In this document: piece after piece, positions 50,557 through 60,169 of the stretch
How positions within the stretch are numbered: position 1 is the first letter of the stretch
Layout: the number at the start of each line of letters is the position of its first letter
From: Burkholderia pyrrocinia
GTDB lineage: Bacteria; Pseudomonadota; Gammaproteobacteria; Burkholderiales; Burkholderiaceae
DNA length: 64,000 bases
Assembly (NCBI RefSeq): GCF_003330765.1
Contig: NZ_CP024903.1
Coordinates: forward strand, 2,170,001-2,234,000
Reading direction: 5' to 3'
Made by a program: the position numbers and the translations under genes
Notes under the pieces: model-generated
Databases searched by the model: none
What the model was told of the DNA's origin: nothing
The model's input: only the letters and a program-made list of their open reading frames with translations

Positions 50557-51969
50557 TTACGACCAGTTCGCGTGGAAGCTGCCCGGCTTGTCGGTGCGCT
50601 CGAACGTGTGCGCGCCGAAGAAGTCGCGCTGCGCCTGCACAAGGTTCGCCGGCAGCCGCTCGGAACGGTAGCTGTCGAAGTACGCGACCGCCGACGCGAA
50701 CGCCGGCACCGGCACGCCGGCCTTCACCGCGGCGACCACGACGTCGCGCAGCGACGCCTGGTAGTTCGCGGCGATGTCCTTGAAGTACGGATCGAGCAGC
50801 AGGTTCGCGAGCGCCGGATCCTTCGCGTACGCGTCCGTGATCTTCTGCAGGAAGCGCGCGCGGATGATGCAGCCCGCGCGGAAGATCTTCGCGATCGTCC
50901 CGAGGTCGAGGTTCCAGCCGTATTCTTCGGACGCCGTGCGCAGTTGCGCGAAGCCCTGCGCGTACGAGATCACCTTGCTCAGGTACAGCGCGCGGCGCAC
51001 CGCTTCGACGAACGCGGCGCGATCGCCGTCGAACGGCGCGGCGGCCGGGCCCGACAGGATCTTGCTGGCCGCGACGCGCTCGGTCTTCAGCGACGACAGC
51101 ACGCGCGCGAACACGGACTCGGTGATGAGCGGCAGCGGCACGCCGAGATCCAGTGCGTTCTGGCTGGTCCACTTGCCGGTGCCCTTCTGCGCGGCGCGAT
51201 CGAGGATCACGTCGACGAGGTGCTTGCCGGTCTCTTCGTCCTTCTTGCCGAAGATCTTCGACGTGATCTCGATCAGGTAGCTGTCGAGCTCGCCCTGGTT
51301 CCATTCGGTGTACACCGCACCGAGTTCGTCGTTGGTCAGGCCCGCGACGTCCTTCAGCACCGAATAGCTTTCGGCGATCAGTTGCATGTCGCCGTACTCG
51401 ATGCCGTTGTGGACCATCTTCACGTAGTGGCCCGCACCGTCCGGGCCCATGTACGCGACGCACGGCTCGCCGTCCGACGGCGCCTTCGCGGCGATCTGCT
51501 TGAGGATCGGCTCGACGAGGTCATACGCGTCGCGCTGGCCGCCGGGCATGATCGACGGGCCGCGCAGCGCGCCCTCTTCGCCGCCCGACACGCCGGTGCC
51601 GATGAAGTGCAGGCCCGATTGCGCGAGTTCCTGGTTGCGGCGGATCGTGTCGGTAAAGTGCGTATTGCCGCCGTCGATCAGCACGTCGCCCTTCTCGAGC
51701 AGCGGCTTGAGCGATGCGATCGTCGCATCGGTCGCTTCGCCTGCCTTCACCATCATCAGGATCCGGCGCGGCGTTTCGAGCGACGCGACGAACGCTTCGA
51801 GCGTAAAGGTCGGCACCAGATTGCGGCCGGGGAATTCGGCGATCAGTTCGTCGGTTTTCTCGCGGCTGCGGTTGTACACCGACACCGCGTAACCGCGGCT
51901 CTCGATATTGAGAGCGAGATTGCGACCCATCACCGCGAGCCCGATCACACCGATTGCTTGTTTGCCCAT
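50557..51969 (-). CDS. gnd: 6-phosphogluconate dehydrogenase (decarboxylating)
   Basis: 470 residues, the long dimeric type. It oxidises 6-phosphogluconate to ribulose 5-phosphate with [22 protein letters not shown] is the nucleotide-binding loop and [11 protein letters not shown] follows. [21 protein letters not shown] and [17 protein letters not shown] are the substrate/catalytic Lys segments. The C-terminal domain ends with [16 protein letters not shown] and GSFHANW. The ATG lies upstream of a short leader, and the gene is followed by DUF4148. Confidence 0.98.
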   Translation of the reverse strand: MGKQAIGVIGLAVMGRNLALNIESRGYAVSVYNRSREKTDELIAEFPGRNLVPTFTLEAFVASLETPRRILMMVKAGEATDATIASLKPLLEKGDVLIDGGNTHFTDTIRRNQELAQSGLHFIGTGVSGGEEGALRGPSIMPGGQRDAYDLVEPILKQIAAKAPSDGEPCVAYMGPDGAGHYVKMVHNGIEYGDMQLIAESYSVLKDVAGLTNDELGAVYTEWNQGELDSYLIEITSKIFGKKDEETGKHLVDVILDRAAQKGTGKWTSQNALDLGVPLPLITESVFARVLSSLKTERVAASKILSGPAAAPFDGDRAAFVEAVRRALYLSKVISYAQGFAQLRTASEEYGWNLDLGTIAKIFRAGCIIRARFLQKITDAYAKDPALANLLLDPYFKDIAANYQASLRDVVVAAVKAGVPVPAFASAVAYFDSYRSERLPANLVQAQRDFFGAHTFERTDKPGSFHANWS

Positions 51970-52066
51970 TAGTCAATTCTCCGGAAAAAACGGGGCGCGA
52001 CCCGACCCGGGCCGCGCGCACAGGCGAAAGGATAGTGGAAACCCGGCAGCGATGCGCGCTTGCGTG

Positions 52067-52708
52067 TCATTGCTCCGCGTGCGGAAGCCGCCGGAACACG
52101 ACGCTCAGGTTGTTCGCCGGCATCTCGACGACCTCGATGCAGTCGAGCCCGCGATCGAGGCCGAGCGCGACGACGGCCTCGAGATCGCGCACGCCCCACG
52201 ACGGATCGCGGCTTCGCAACTGCAGGTCGAATGCTTCGTTCGACGGCGCCGTATGCCGGCCCTCGCGACGATACGGGCCGTACAGAAACAGCACGCCGCC
52301 CGGCCGCAGCAGACGCGACGCGCCCGCGAACAGCGCGTCGGTGCAGGCCCACGGCGAGATATGAATCATGTTGATGCAGACGATCGCGTCGAGTGCGTCG
52401 ACCGGCCAGGACGCGTCGCGCACGTCGAACGCCAGCGGCCCGGCGACGTTCGCGAGGCCCGCATGCGCGATCCACGCGGCGATCGAACGCCGCGCCTGCG
52501 CATCGGGATCGCTCGGCTGCCAGCGCAGGCCCGGCAGCGCCTGCGCGAAGTGGACGACGTGCTGGCCCGTGCCGCTCGCGATTTCGAGCACGCTGCCGCT
52601 GGCCGGCAGCACGCGGCGCAATACGTCGAGGATCGGCCCGCGATTGCGTTCGGCCGCCGGCGCCGACAGTCGCGCGGACGGATCGGGCGAAGGCGTCGCG
52701 CCGGTCAC
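52067..52708 (-). CDS. DUF938 SAM-dependent methyltransferase-like protein
   Basis: 213 residues. Class I methyltransferase fold: VLEIASGTGQHVVHFAQALP is the SAM-binding motif I, and DAIVCINMIHISPW is a motif IV-like segment. FLYGPYRREGRHTAPSNEAFDLQLRSRDPSWGVRDL is the DUF938 signature block. The start is a GTG at 52708 that overlaps the stop of the sirtuin gene as GTGA, so translation is coupled. The methyl acceptor is unknown. Confidence 0.87.
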   Translation of the reverse strand: MTGATPSPDPSARLSAPAAERNRGPILDVLRRVLPASGSVLEIASGTGQHVVHFAQALPGLRWQPSDPDAQARRSIAAWIAHAGLANVAGPLAFDVRDASWPVDALDAIVCINMIHISPWACTDALFAGASRLLRPGGVLFLYGPYRREGRHTAPSNEAFDLQLRSRDPSWGVRDLEAVVALGLDRGLDCIEVVEMPANNLSVVFRRLPHAEQ

Positions 52709-53601
52709 GATGCCTGCTCCGGTGCGTGGCCCGTGAGACCCAGCCGCGCAGTCAGCGCGTCGAGCGCGGGTGCGCAGCGCGCCTCGACCTTCAGCGTCAG
52801 CATCGGATCGGCGCGCGTATGGCCGAGATTGAGCGCGGCGACCGGCTTGTGCTGCGCCTGCGCCCACACGCAGAAGCGGTAGCCGGAATACACCATCAGC
52901 GACGAGCCGACGACGAGCAGCGCATCGGCCGCATCGAGCGCCTGCGAGGCCAGCGCCACGCGCTCGCGCGGCACGTTCTCGCCGAAGAACACGACCGCCG
53001 GCTTCAGCAGGCCACCGCACGCGGGGCACCCCGGGATGCGGAACGTATCGAGCGCGGCCCATTCGAGGTGCGCGTCGCCATCCGCGGCCGGCTCGGCCTG
53101 CGCGCCCAGCAGTTCGGGATTGTCGGCTTCGAGCACGGCCTGGATCGTCGCGCGCGCATGATGCGCGCCGCACGCGAGGCACGTTACGCCGTTGATTCCG
53201 CCGTGCAGTTCGATCACGTCGCCGCTGCCCGCACGCTGGTGCAGGCCGTCGACGTTCTGCGTGACGAGGCGCTCGATCCGGCCCGCGCCGCCGAGCCGCG
53301 CCAGCGCGACGTGCGACCCGTTCGGCTGCGCGCGGCCGACGACAGGCCAGCCGATCATGCTGCGCGCCCAGTAGCGTCGCCGCGCGGCATCGGAGCCGAG
53401 GAATTCCTGGAGCTGGATCGGCGGCGAGCGCATCCATTGGCCGTTGCGGTCGCGATAGCCGGGAATGCCGGAATCGGTGCTGATGCCCGCACCGGTCAGC
53501 ACGAGCAGATGCGGATGACGCTCGACGAACGTGTGCAGCGCATCGAGCGCGGCCGGATCGACGTCAGCGGATGAGGGGTCGTGCAAGGCTTTATCGTTCA
53601 T
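52705..53601 (-). CDS. NAD-dependent protein deacylase (sirtuin)
   Basis: 298 residues. [19 protein letters not shown] is the NAD-binding GAGxS motif. [24 protein letters not shown] contains the TQNxD motif and catalytic histidine. Two zinc pairs, CLACGAHH and CPACGG, are separated by an unusually long insert of about 65 residues. [11 protein letters not shown] and [13 protein letters not shown] follow. It removes acyl groups from lysine using NAD. The ATG at 53601 is used, with a weak ribosome site. It overlaps the DUF938 gene downstream. Confidence 0.93.
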   Translation of the reverse strand: MNDKALHDPSSADVDPAALDALHTFVERHPHLLVLTGAGISTDSGIPGYRDRNGQWMRSPPIQLQEFLGSDAARRRYWARSMIGWPVVGRAQPNGSHVALARLGGAGRIERLVTQNVDGLHQRAGSGDVIELHGGINGVTCLACGAHHARATIQAVLEADNPELLGAQAEPAADGDAHLEWAALDTFRIPGCPACGGLLKPAVVFFGENVPRERVALASQALDAADALLVVGSSLMVYSGYRFCVWAQAQHKPVAALNLGHTRADPMLTLKVEARCAPALDALTARLGLTGHAPEQAS

Positions 53602-54649
53602 GTTGGCAACGCGTGATCGGGCGCGCCGGCAGGCCGTGCGCCCGCACGGGCGGCCAGGCACGCCAGCACATGATACAGAACGCCGCGCGATCGGGCGGAA
53701 GGCCCGCGTGACAAACCGGCGCACAAAAAAAGACGCCCATTCGCCGCTCGGCGATGGGCGCTTCAACAATTGATCCATCGGGGTAGTGGATCAACTGACA
53801 GCACGATTTTGCGGCGTCCGCCACGCTGCGGCCGGCGAACGCTTCCCCTGGACTACGCGTGTTCCGCGATGTCGCGCGCATCGTTGCGCCGCCGGCTTTC
53901 CGGTGCGATCCGGTTCATGCCCGTCGCGCCGACGCCATGCACGGCGCGCGAACGAATACGCCGCGCGACGACTCTCGTTGCGCGCTGCGGAATGACGATC
54001 CGGGATCCGGGCCGGGCCATCCGCATGCGTTCGCGGCTCATCCCCGACGGCCGACTGGCTCCAGTCGGCCTCGTGCGTCACACATGCACGTCGTCGTTCA
54101 GAACGAACCCGATTGCTCGGATGGAACGGAAAGCCGCGCGCTCACGTCGCCGCGATCAACGGCGAAGCGAATACCCTGGCAGGTCGGCGATTCATGTTTG
54201 CAACACGATACGTTGCGATTCGGTCTCTTTTCATTGTCTTGTCCCCGTCTTCGATACGTCCGACCCACTGAAGCGATCGCCGGACCGACTGCACCCGCGA
54301 TCGCGCTCACGGCTCGTACAGATATGCAAGGAGCGCACCATGCGTCGCGCCGCAAGGCCACACGGGCCTCCGAATGCCGTCGACGCGCATTGCGCACCGG
54401 CAAGAAGCGCGAATGTTTCGAAACTGAAACACGGACGATGACCCGCCCGATCGACGCCGGCCGGCCGGGCCTGCCATCGCGCAGTTCGGGCACGGCCCGG
54501 GCGGCCATCACGGCGTTGCATCTGCGCGCCGCCGCCGATCGACTTACAATCGCCCGACAGTGGCGGCGCACGCATGACCGAACGCGCGCGCCTGGCCTTG
54601 CATCCTTCGCGCGGCTCCCCGCCCCTGACCGGAACCCCGTACTCGACAC
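53602..54649. other. 1-kb region without a supported protein gene
   Basis: Frames in this region are short, Arg/Ser-rich and typical of spurious GC-rich reading. None shows a family motif. The section near 53723-53830 has strong RNA-like features, described separately. An inverted repeat TGTTTC-N6-GAAACA lies near 54413-54430. Confidence 0.6.
53723..53830 (-). ncRNA. Candidate small RNA ending in an intrinsic terminator
   Basis: On minus, a hairpin TTGATCCA-N9-TGGATCAA (53770-53794) exposes a C-rich loop CTACCCCGA. It is followed by a second stem, GCGCCCATCGCC with GGCGAATGGGCG (one bulge, 53733-53761), running straight into TCTTTTTTT. No gene precedes it on this strand for over 5 kb, so it ends an unannotated transcript. 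The loop CCCC could pair with ribosome sites, as in known C-rich sRNAs. The 5' end is a guess. Confidence 0.4.
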
Positions 54650-55381
54650 ATGTCCGACGCAAAAGACTGGCTAGATATCGACTACCGCACGCTGTTCCGG
54701 CTGCGCCCGGATCGCCGGATCGAACGAGAGAACGATCCCGACTGCTCGCCCGGGCCGCGCTTCTGGCTCGGCGGATGCGCGGACGGCAACCTGTCGGGCG
54801 TACGCGCCGACGTGCCCGACCACATTGCAGACGAACTGGCGCGCGTGGCCGACAGCGAACCGCCGTTTGCGAACCGCATGCAGCCCGTGCATCTCGAACG
54901 CTATCTCGCGATGCTCGCGCCCGTTCCGCACTGGAACGTTGGCCTCGTCTACGCACTGCCGCACGCGCTCGGTTTCGACACCGACGCGCGCATCGCGCTG
55001 ATCGACGGCGACAGCGACGCAGGCCGGCAACTGCTGCAATCGCTGTCCGCGCACGGGATGCCCGAAGGCCTGTTCTCGACGGGTTTTCGAAGCGCTGCCG
55101 ATCTGTGGGCGCCGTGGTGCGCGGCCATCGTCGACGGAGAAGTCGCGTCGGTCGCGTTCGCCGCGCGGCTGTCCGATATCGGTGCCGAACTGGGTCTCGC
55201 GACGGCCCCCGCGTTTCGGGGGCGCGGCCTCGCGGCGGCCGTCACCGCCGCGTGGTCGCGGCTGCCGTCGCTGCAAACGCGCACGCTGTTCTACAGCACC
55301 GACCGCGACAACCTCGCGTCGCAACGCGTGGCGTCCCGCCTCGGCCTCGCGCTGCGCGGCATGACGTTGCGGATCGCATAG
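54650..55381 (+). CDS. GNAT-fold acetyltransferase-like protein
   Basis: 243 residues. The N-terminal half (about 1-125) is a divergent domain with MSDAKDWLDIDYRTLFRL and RFWLGGCADGNLSGVRADVPD. The C-terminal half is a GNAT domain: CAAIVDGEVASVAFAARLSD (strand 4 region), then GLATAPAFRGRGLAAAVTAAW with the acetyl-CoA R/Q-x-x-G-x-G/A-like loop, then FYSTDRDNLASQRVASRLGL. The substrate is unknown. The ribosome site is weak, but the start fits. It is followed by the LLM oxidoreductase on the same strand. Confidence 0.85.
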   Translation: MSDAKDWLDIDYRTLFRLRPDRRIERENDPDCSPGPRFWLGGCADGNLSGVRADVPDHIADELARVADSEPPFANRMQPVHLERYLAMLAPVPHWNVGLVYALPHALGFDTDARIALIDGDSDAGRQLLQSLSAHGMPEGLFSTGFRSAADLWAPWCAAIVDGEVASVAFAARLSDIGAELGLATAPAFRGRGLAAAVTAAWSRLPSLQTRTLFYSTDRDNLASQRVASRLGLALRGMTLRIA

Positions 55382-55503
55382 CGCCGGGTTCGGCGCATGC
55401 CGCCTTCTTCCTCGTTGCGCAAACACGTTAGCATTCGGACACAGAACGCCGCGCGCGCACGAACCGGCGCGCGTTCGCTTTGCAACGCCTCCAAGGATTC
55501 GAC

Positions 55504-56463
55504 ATGACCACGCCCGCCCCCGCCGGCCCCGACGTCGCGCATCGCATCTTTTCGGCCGGGCGGCTGTCGATCGGCCTTACGCTTCCGCTGCTTCGCAGCG
55601 GCGATATCGTCGCCGACTTCAACGAACAGCTCGAACTCGCGGCGCTTGCCGATACGCTCGGCTTTCGCGCGCTGTGGATTCGCGACGTGCCGCTGAACAG
55701 CGCCGATTATCCCGACCCGGTCGGCCACCTCGACCCGTGGGTGCTGCTCGGCGCACTGGCGGCGCGCACGCGCCGGATCGCACTCGCCAGCGGCGCAATC
55801 GTGCTGCCGCTGCGTCATCCGCTGCATATCGCGAAAGGCGCGCTGTCGGTCGCGACGCTGTCGGGCGGACGCTTCATCCTCGGGCTCGGCTCCGGTGATC
55901 GGCCGCCCGAATATGCGGCCTTCGGCGTCGACGCGGAAACGCGGCGCGACCGGTACCGCGCGCACTGGGACGTCGTCGCAGCCGCACTCGATGTGCCGTC
56001 ACGCGTGCTGCCCGACGCAGCGCCGCCCGACGCGCCCGAATTCACGCTGCTGCCGCGCGGCGACGACGCCGTGCCGATACTCGCGGTCGGCTCGGGCGGA
56101 CAGAGCGTCGACTGGATCGCACGGCACTCGATCGGCTGGATGACGTACCACCGCGATCCGGACACGCAGCGCGCACGCTATTCGATGTGGCGCGCGGCGG
56201 TCGACCGGCTCGCGTCGCCGGACTTTCGCGCGTTCGGCGTGTCGATGCGGCTCGACCTCGCCACGCATCCCGATGCGCCGGCCACGGCGTTGCCGCTCGG
56301 CTATGCAACCGGGCGCCGCGCATTGGTCGACATCCTGCGCGACATGCGCGCGGCGGGCACGCATCACGTCACGCTGAATCCGGGATCGGACCGGCCCGTG
56401 CGCGCGGTCATCGAAGAAATCGCCGAGCACGTGCTGCCGGTTTTTCACGATGGGCAAGCGTGA
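55504..56463 (+). CDS. LLM-class flavin-dependent oxidoreductase
   Basis: 319 residues of the bacterial luciferase-like monooxygenase fold (TIM barrel). SAGRLSIGLTLPLLRSGD, LADTLGFRALWIRDVPLN and RTRRIALASGAIVLPLRHPLHIAKGALSVATLSGGRFILGLGSGDR follow the expected order of strands and F420/FMN contacts. PILAVGSGGQSVDWIARH is the typical C-terminal sheet. It likely uses FMN with molecular oxygen; the substrate is unknown. AAGGA lies 6 bases before the ATG at 55504. It may be co-transcribed with the GNAT gene. Confidence 0.9.
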   Translation: MTTPAPAGPDVAHRIFSAGRLSIGLTLPLLRSGDIVADFNEQLELAALADTLGFRALWIRDVPLNSADYPDPVGHLDPWVLLGALAARTRRIALASGAIVLPLRHPLHIAKGALSVATLSGGRFILGLGSGDRPPEYAAFGVDAETRRDRYRAHWDVVAAALDVPSRVLPDAAPPDAPEFTLLPRGDDAVPILAVGSGGQSVDWIARHSIGWMTYHRDPDTQRARYSMWRAAVDRLASPDFRAFGVSMRLDLATHPDAPATALPLGYATGRRALVDILRDMRAAGTHHVTLNPGSDRPVRAVIEEIAEHVLPVFHDGQA

Positions 56464-56798
56464 CTCGTCAGGAATCCGAATCCATCTGATGCGATGCGTC
56501 CGTCGCTCATGAGCGAGCGAACGCTCACGTAACGACGCGCCGCTCGCCATCGCCGGCAAGCAGGCGTTACAAGTACCTTACGACCCGACAACAACGACAT
56601 GCCCATCTACCGGACTGCCTCCAGTCTGCGTCAGATACATGCGTACGCGAACGGGCCGCAAACGCCCGTGCCGCCTCGCGTATGCCCGATTCGAATATTA
56701 GTCGACGGAACTATTCGGTTCCGATCGCGATCATGTTAACTTCCGTCCATCGTTCAGCCCGGCGGGCCGCGCGCCAATGCGCGCCCGCATGCCTACTC
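56464..56798. other. Intergenic region upstream of the MscS-type gene
   Basis: There are 335 bases with no supported gene. Two in-frame ATGs for the downstream gene occur here (56682 and 56733) but would put an Arg-rich, non-signal leader before a good signal peptide. Nothing else is evident. Confidence 0.5.
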
Positions 56799-59243
56799 AT
56801 GCGACATTTCCTCCTCGGATGGCTGCTTGCAGCCATCGTCTCGGCCGCCCACGCGGCCGCTCCCGCACCGGCCGCTGCGTCGGCCGCCTCCGGCACCGCG
56901 CCCGCGCTGACGCCGCAACAGGCCCAGCAGGCACTCGACGTGCTCGAAAACCCGCGCGATCGCGCTCAGGTCGAAACGACGCTGCGCGCGATCGCGGCCG
57001 TCGGCGCGTTGAGCGCGCCTGCAATCGCCGCAAGCGAAGCGGCCGCAGCAAGCGGCGCGTCGGCTGCCGCGGCCCCGACCGCACTCACGTCGAACGGGCT
57101 CGCGTCGATGCTCGTCCGCCAGGGGTCGCGCTGGACCACCGAAATCGGCGGCGCGCTGAAGGAATCGCTGCGCTCACTGCTCGATGTCGGCTCGGTGGGA
57201 AGCTGGTGGCATGACAGGCTGGTGCGCGCCGACGAGCGCGCGGATCTCACGCATGCGATCTGGATCATCATCGCCGTGCTCGTGCCCGCGCTCCTCGTCG
57301 AATGGTTCGCGAAGCGGCTGCTGCGGCGCGCGCTGGCCGCGGTGGCCGCACGGCGCGCCGACACGTCGCGCCGCACCGCGCCCGATTCCGTCACACCCGA
57401 CGACGACAACGCGCCGCCGCCGGACACGTCCGACCCGCCCGACGCCGCGCCAGCCTCATCGCAAGACCACGGCCACGCGCGGCGCCACACCACGCTGCTG
57501 CACCGGATGCCGCGCGCGCTCGTCAGTCTCGCGCTGCGCGCGGTGCCGCTGCTCGTGTTCGTCGGTGTCGCGAGCCTGACGATGTCGGTAATCGGCGATG
57601 CAGGCTCACCGATCGAAGCCGCGCTCGAAGCGCTGATCGACATCTACCTGATCTGCCGGCTCGTCACGATCGTCAGCCGGCTGTTCTTCCAGCCCGACGC
57701 GCGGCAATTGCGGTTGCTGCATATCAGCGATGCATGGGCCGACTTCGCGCAACGCTCGATCACGCGGATCGTGATCGTGGTCGGCGCCTGCACGGCGGCA
57801 GTCGAGATTGCCGCGAACTTCGGCCTCAGCGAGGCCGGCCATGTCGCGCTGCTGAAAGCCGTCGCGCTCGTCGGGCACGTGATGATCTCGGTTCTGATCC
57901 TCCAGTGCCGCCGGCCGGTCGCCGCGCGGATCCGCGCAGCCGGCGCGGACCGCCCGACCTTCGCGGTGGCCGGCAACGCGCTCGCGGACGCATGGGCGCC
58001 CGTCTCGGTATTCATCGTGATGGCGCTGTGGTTCGTGTGGGCGCTCGACGTCCACAATGGCTACCGCGTGCTGATCTCGCTCGGCGGCCGCTCGATCGCC
58101 GTGATGATCGCCATGCGGATGGTGTCGATCGTCGTGTTCGGTGCGCTTGCGCGGCTGTTCCAGGGCCGCGACGAAGACCGCACGCTCGTCCATCTGCACG
58201 CCTACCGCTACTACCCGCTGCTGCGCCAGATCGTGTCAGGCGCGATCGGCATCGTGACCGTCGTGCTGCTGCTGCAGATCTGGGGCGTGCCGATCTTCCG
58301 CGCGTTCGAGACCGGCACGATCGGCCACCGGCTCGCATCGGCGCTGGTGACGATCGCGATCGCGGCCATCGTCGCGCTCGTCGTCTGGGAAGCCGCGAAC
58401 ATCGCAATCGAACGCCGCCTGCAGCGATGGACGCACGAAGGCAATCTCGTGCGCGCGGCGCGCTTGCGAACGCTGCTGCCGATGCTGCGCTCGCTGCTGT
58501 TCGTGATGATCGCGCTCGTCGTCGTGCTGACGGGCCTCAGCGAGCTTGGCGTGAACATCGGGCCGCTCCTTGCCGGCGCCAGCATCTTCGGCGTCGCGCT
58601 CGGCTTCGGCTCGCAGAAGCTCGTGCAGGATTTCATCACCGGGATCTTCCTGCTGATGGAAAACGCGATGCAGGTGGGCGACTGGGTCACGCTCGCCGGC
58701 GTGTCGGGCACGGTCGAATACCTGTCGATCCGCACCGTGCGGCTGCGCGCGGGCGACGGGTCGCTGTACACGATCCCGTTCAGTTCGGTGACGACCGTCA
58801 ACAACACGAATCGCGGGCTCGGCAACGCAGCCGTCAAGGTCAGCATCGCTTACGGCGAGGACCTCGATCGCGCGATCTCGACGCTGAAGGAAATCGGCGC
58901 CGCGTTGCGCGACGATCCGAAGTATCACGACGGCATCCTGTCGGACTTCAGCTACTGGGGCGTCGACCAGGTCGACGGCGCGGCGCTCGCGCTGGCGGGG
59001 CAAATACAGTGCACGGACTCGACGCGCTGGAGCGTGCAGCGTGAATTCAACCGGCGGATCGCGGAGACGTTCCGCGAACGCGGCATCCGGATCGCCAATC
59101 CGCAGCGCAGCCTCGTCGCATACGCGAATGGATCGCGGCCTGTCGGCAACGGCGAAAGCGACAGCCAAGACAGTAACGGCAATGCCGCCGAAACGGCTGC
59201 CCGGCCGCCGTCGCCCGGCGAACCGCAGCGCAAGCCGGGCTGA
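56799..59243 (+). CDS. Large MscS-type mechanosensitive channel (YbiO-like)
   Basis: About 814 residues. The signal peptide MRHFLLGWLLAAIVSAAHA supports the ATG at 56799. An Ala/Pro-rich periplasmic region follows, then several membrane helices. The cytoplasmic linker with PDDDNAPPPDTSDPPDAAP lies between helices near residue 200. The MscS pore and beta-domain are clear: GPLLAGASIFGVALGFGSQK, LVQDFITGIFLLMENAMQVGD, TVEYLSIRTVRLRAGDG and YTIPFSSVTTVNNTNRG. It opens on membrane tension to relieve osmotic shock. It is convergent with the tetR gene 27 bases away. Confidence 0.92.
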   Translation: MRHFLLGWLLAAIVSAAHAAAPAPAAASAASGTAPALTPQQAQQALDVLENPRDRAQVETTLRAIAAVGALSAPAIAASEAAAASGASAAAAPTALTSNGLASMLVRQGSRWTTEIGGALKESLRSLLDVGSVGSWWHDRLVRADERADLTHAIWIIIAVLVPALLVEWFAKRLLRRALAAVAARRADTSRRTAPDSVTPDDDNAPPPDTSDPPDAAPASSQDHGHARRHTTLLHRMPRALVSLALRAVPLLVFVGVASLTMSVIGDAGSPIEAALEALIDIYLICRLVTIVSRLFFQPDARQLRLLHISDAWADFAQRSITRIVIVVGACTAAVEIAANFGLSEAGHVALLKAVALVGHVMISVLILQCRRPVAARIRAAGADRPTFAVAGNALADAWAPVSVFIVMALWFVWALDVHNGYRVLISLGGRSIAVMIAMRMVSIVVFGALARLFQGRDEDRTLVHLHAYRYYPLLRQIVSGAIGIVTVVLLLQIWGVPIFRAFETGTIGHRLASALVTIAIAAIVALVVWEAANIAIERRLQRWTHEGNLVRAARLRTLLPMLRSLLFVMIALVVVLTGLSELGVNIGPLLAGASIFGVALGFGSQKLVQDFITGIFLLMENAMQVGDWVTLAGVSGTVEYLSIRTVRLRAGDGSLYTIPFSSVTTVNNTNRGLGNAAVKVSIAYGEDLDRAISTLKEIGAALRDDPKYHDGILSDFSYWGVDQVDGAALALAGQIQCTDSTRWSVQREFNRRIAETFRERGIRIANPQRSLVAYANGSRPVGNGESDSQDSNGNAAETAARPPSPGEPQRKPG

Positions 59244-59270
59244 CCGGCCGGCGCTGACGACGCGCCGCGC

Positions 59271-60077
59271 TCAACGCGCAGCGGTTTTTTTCACGCGCCG
59301 AGCGCTTTTCGCTACGGGCGTCGCCTTGCGTTTCGCCCCTCGCTTCGCACCAGCTTCAGCGCCGACGTCAAACGCATCGCGTTGCACGTGCCATTGCTCG
59401 AGCAGCACGCGCGTCTGGTCGGCGATCGTCTCGATCAGCAGCACGGCACGCTCGCCGTCGAACGCGTCCCATTCGAGCAACTGCAGCGCAGAACGCTGCG
59501 CGATGTGGAACACCGTGAGCTGCCCGAACAGGCTCAGCGCGCGCAATAGCGTGACGGGATCGTCGGCCGGCCGCCCCGAGATGCGGCCGATCAGTTCGGC
59601 GCTCACGTCGTTGAGCGGCTTGCGCATGCGCTTCATCAGGATTTCGCTCGCGCTCGCCGGCTCCTGGCCGCCCTGCTCGCGCACGAAGAACATCCGCTGG
59701 TTCATCGTCTTAGGCGCCGTGAACATCCGGTCCGACAGCGCGCGCAGCAGCCCGATGAACGCGTCGATCAGCACGTCGACGTCCGCGTCCGCATCGAGCA
59801 TCGCCCACGCATGGCCGACCGCCGGCGCGAACACCTCCCAGCCATGTTCGGCGATCGTCTCCACGCACGCGCGGTAAACGCCTTCCTTGTTCTCGAAGTA
59901 GTACTGGAGCGCCGGGGCATTCACGCCGGCCATCGCGGCGATCTCGCGCGTCGATGCGCCCGCGAACCCGCGCTCGCCGAACAGCTCGATCGCCGCCTCG
60001 ATGATCCGCTGGCGCGTTTCGTCGCCGCGCGCGTAGCCGCCCGCCGACGTACGGCGCAGCTTCTTCGCTTCGTTCAT
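59271..60077 (-). CDS. TetR-family regulator (CecR/DUF1956 type)
   Basis: 268 residues. The N-terminal HTH has RQRIIEAAIELFGERGFAGASTREIAAMAGVNAPALQYYFENKEGVYRAC. The C-terminal ligand domain (about 95-220) with APKTMNQRMFFVREQ and RISGRPADDPVTLLRALSLFGQLTVF is of the DUF1956 group, which includes E. coli CecR. A basic Lys/Arg tail ends the protein. It is divergent from the efflux operon, with the probable operator at 60127-60150, so it likely represses emrA-type genes. Confidence 0.93.
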   Translation of the reverse strand: MNEAKKLRRTSAGGYARGDETRQRIIEAAIELFGERGFAGASTREIAAMAGVNAPALQYYFENKEGVYRACVETIAEHGWEVFAPAVGHAWAMLDADADVDVLIDAFIGLLRALSDRMFTAPKTMNQRMFFVREQGGQEPASASEILMKRMRKPLNDVSAELIGRISGRPADDPVTLLRALSLFGQLTVFHIAQRSALQLLEWDAFDGERAVLLIETIADQTRVLLEQWHVQRDAFDVGAEAGAKRGAKRKATPVAKSARRVKKTAAR

Positions 60078-60111
60078 GCCTTCCTCGTCATTCGATCGAC
60101 CGACATTCTAC

Positions 60112-60139
60112 TTGACACAATTTTATCAACTGGAATAAT
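60112..60139 (+). promoter_or_regulatory. Promoter of the efflux operon
   Basis: TTGACA (60112-60117) and AATAAT (60134-60139) with a 16-base spacer make a strong sigma-70 promoter just upstream of the EmrA-type gene. The operator repeat overlaps the -10 box. Confidence 0.65.
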
Positions 60140-60150
60140 TCTTCCACTTG
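60127..60150. promoter_or_regulatory. Inverted repeat over the efflux promoter, probable TetR operator
   Basis: CAACTGGAA (60127-60135), TAATTC, TTCCACTTG (60142-60150) are complementary with one mismatch. The position, over the -10 box and between the two divergent genes, is that of a repressor site. A GGAATAA element recurs 19 bases later. Confidence 0.6.
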
Positions 60151-60169
60151 GAATAAATTGGATACCCGC

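Noticed and set aside
53591..53881. A 96-codon minus frame containing QLIHYPDGSIVEAP
   Set aside because: It reads straight through a strong terminator hairpin and lacks a ribosome site, so the RNA interpretation is preferred.
54098..54649. Minus-strand frame of 183 codons before the GNAT gene
   Set aside because: Arg/Ser/Cys-rich sequence with no motif, no ribosome site and no neighbouring operon logic.
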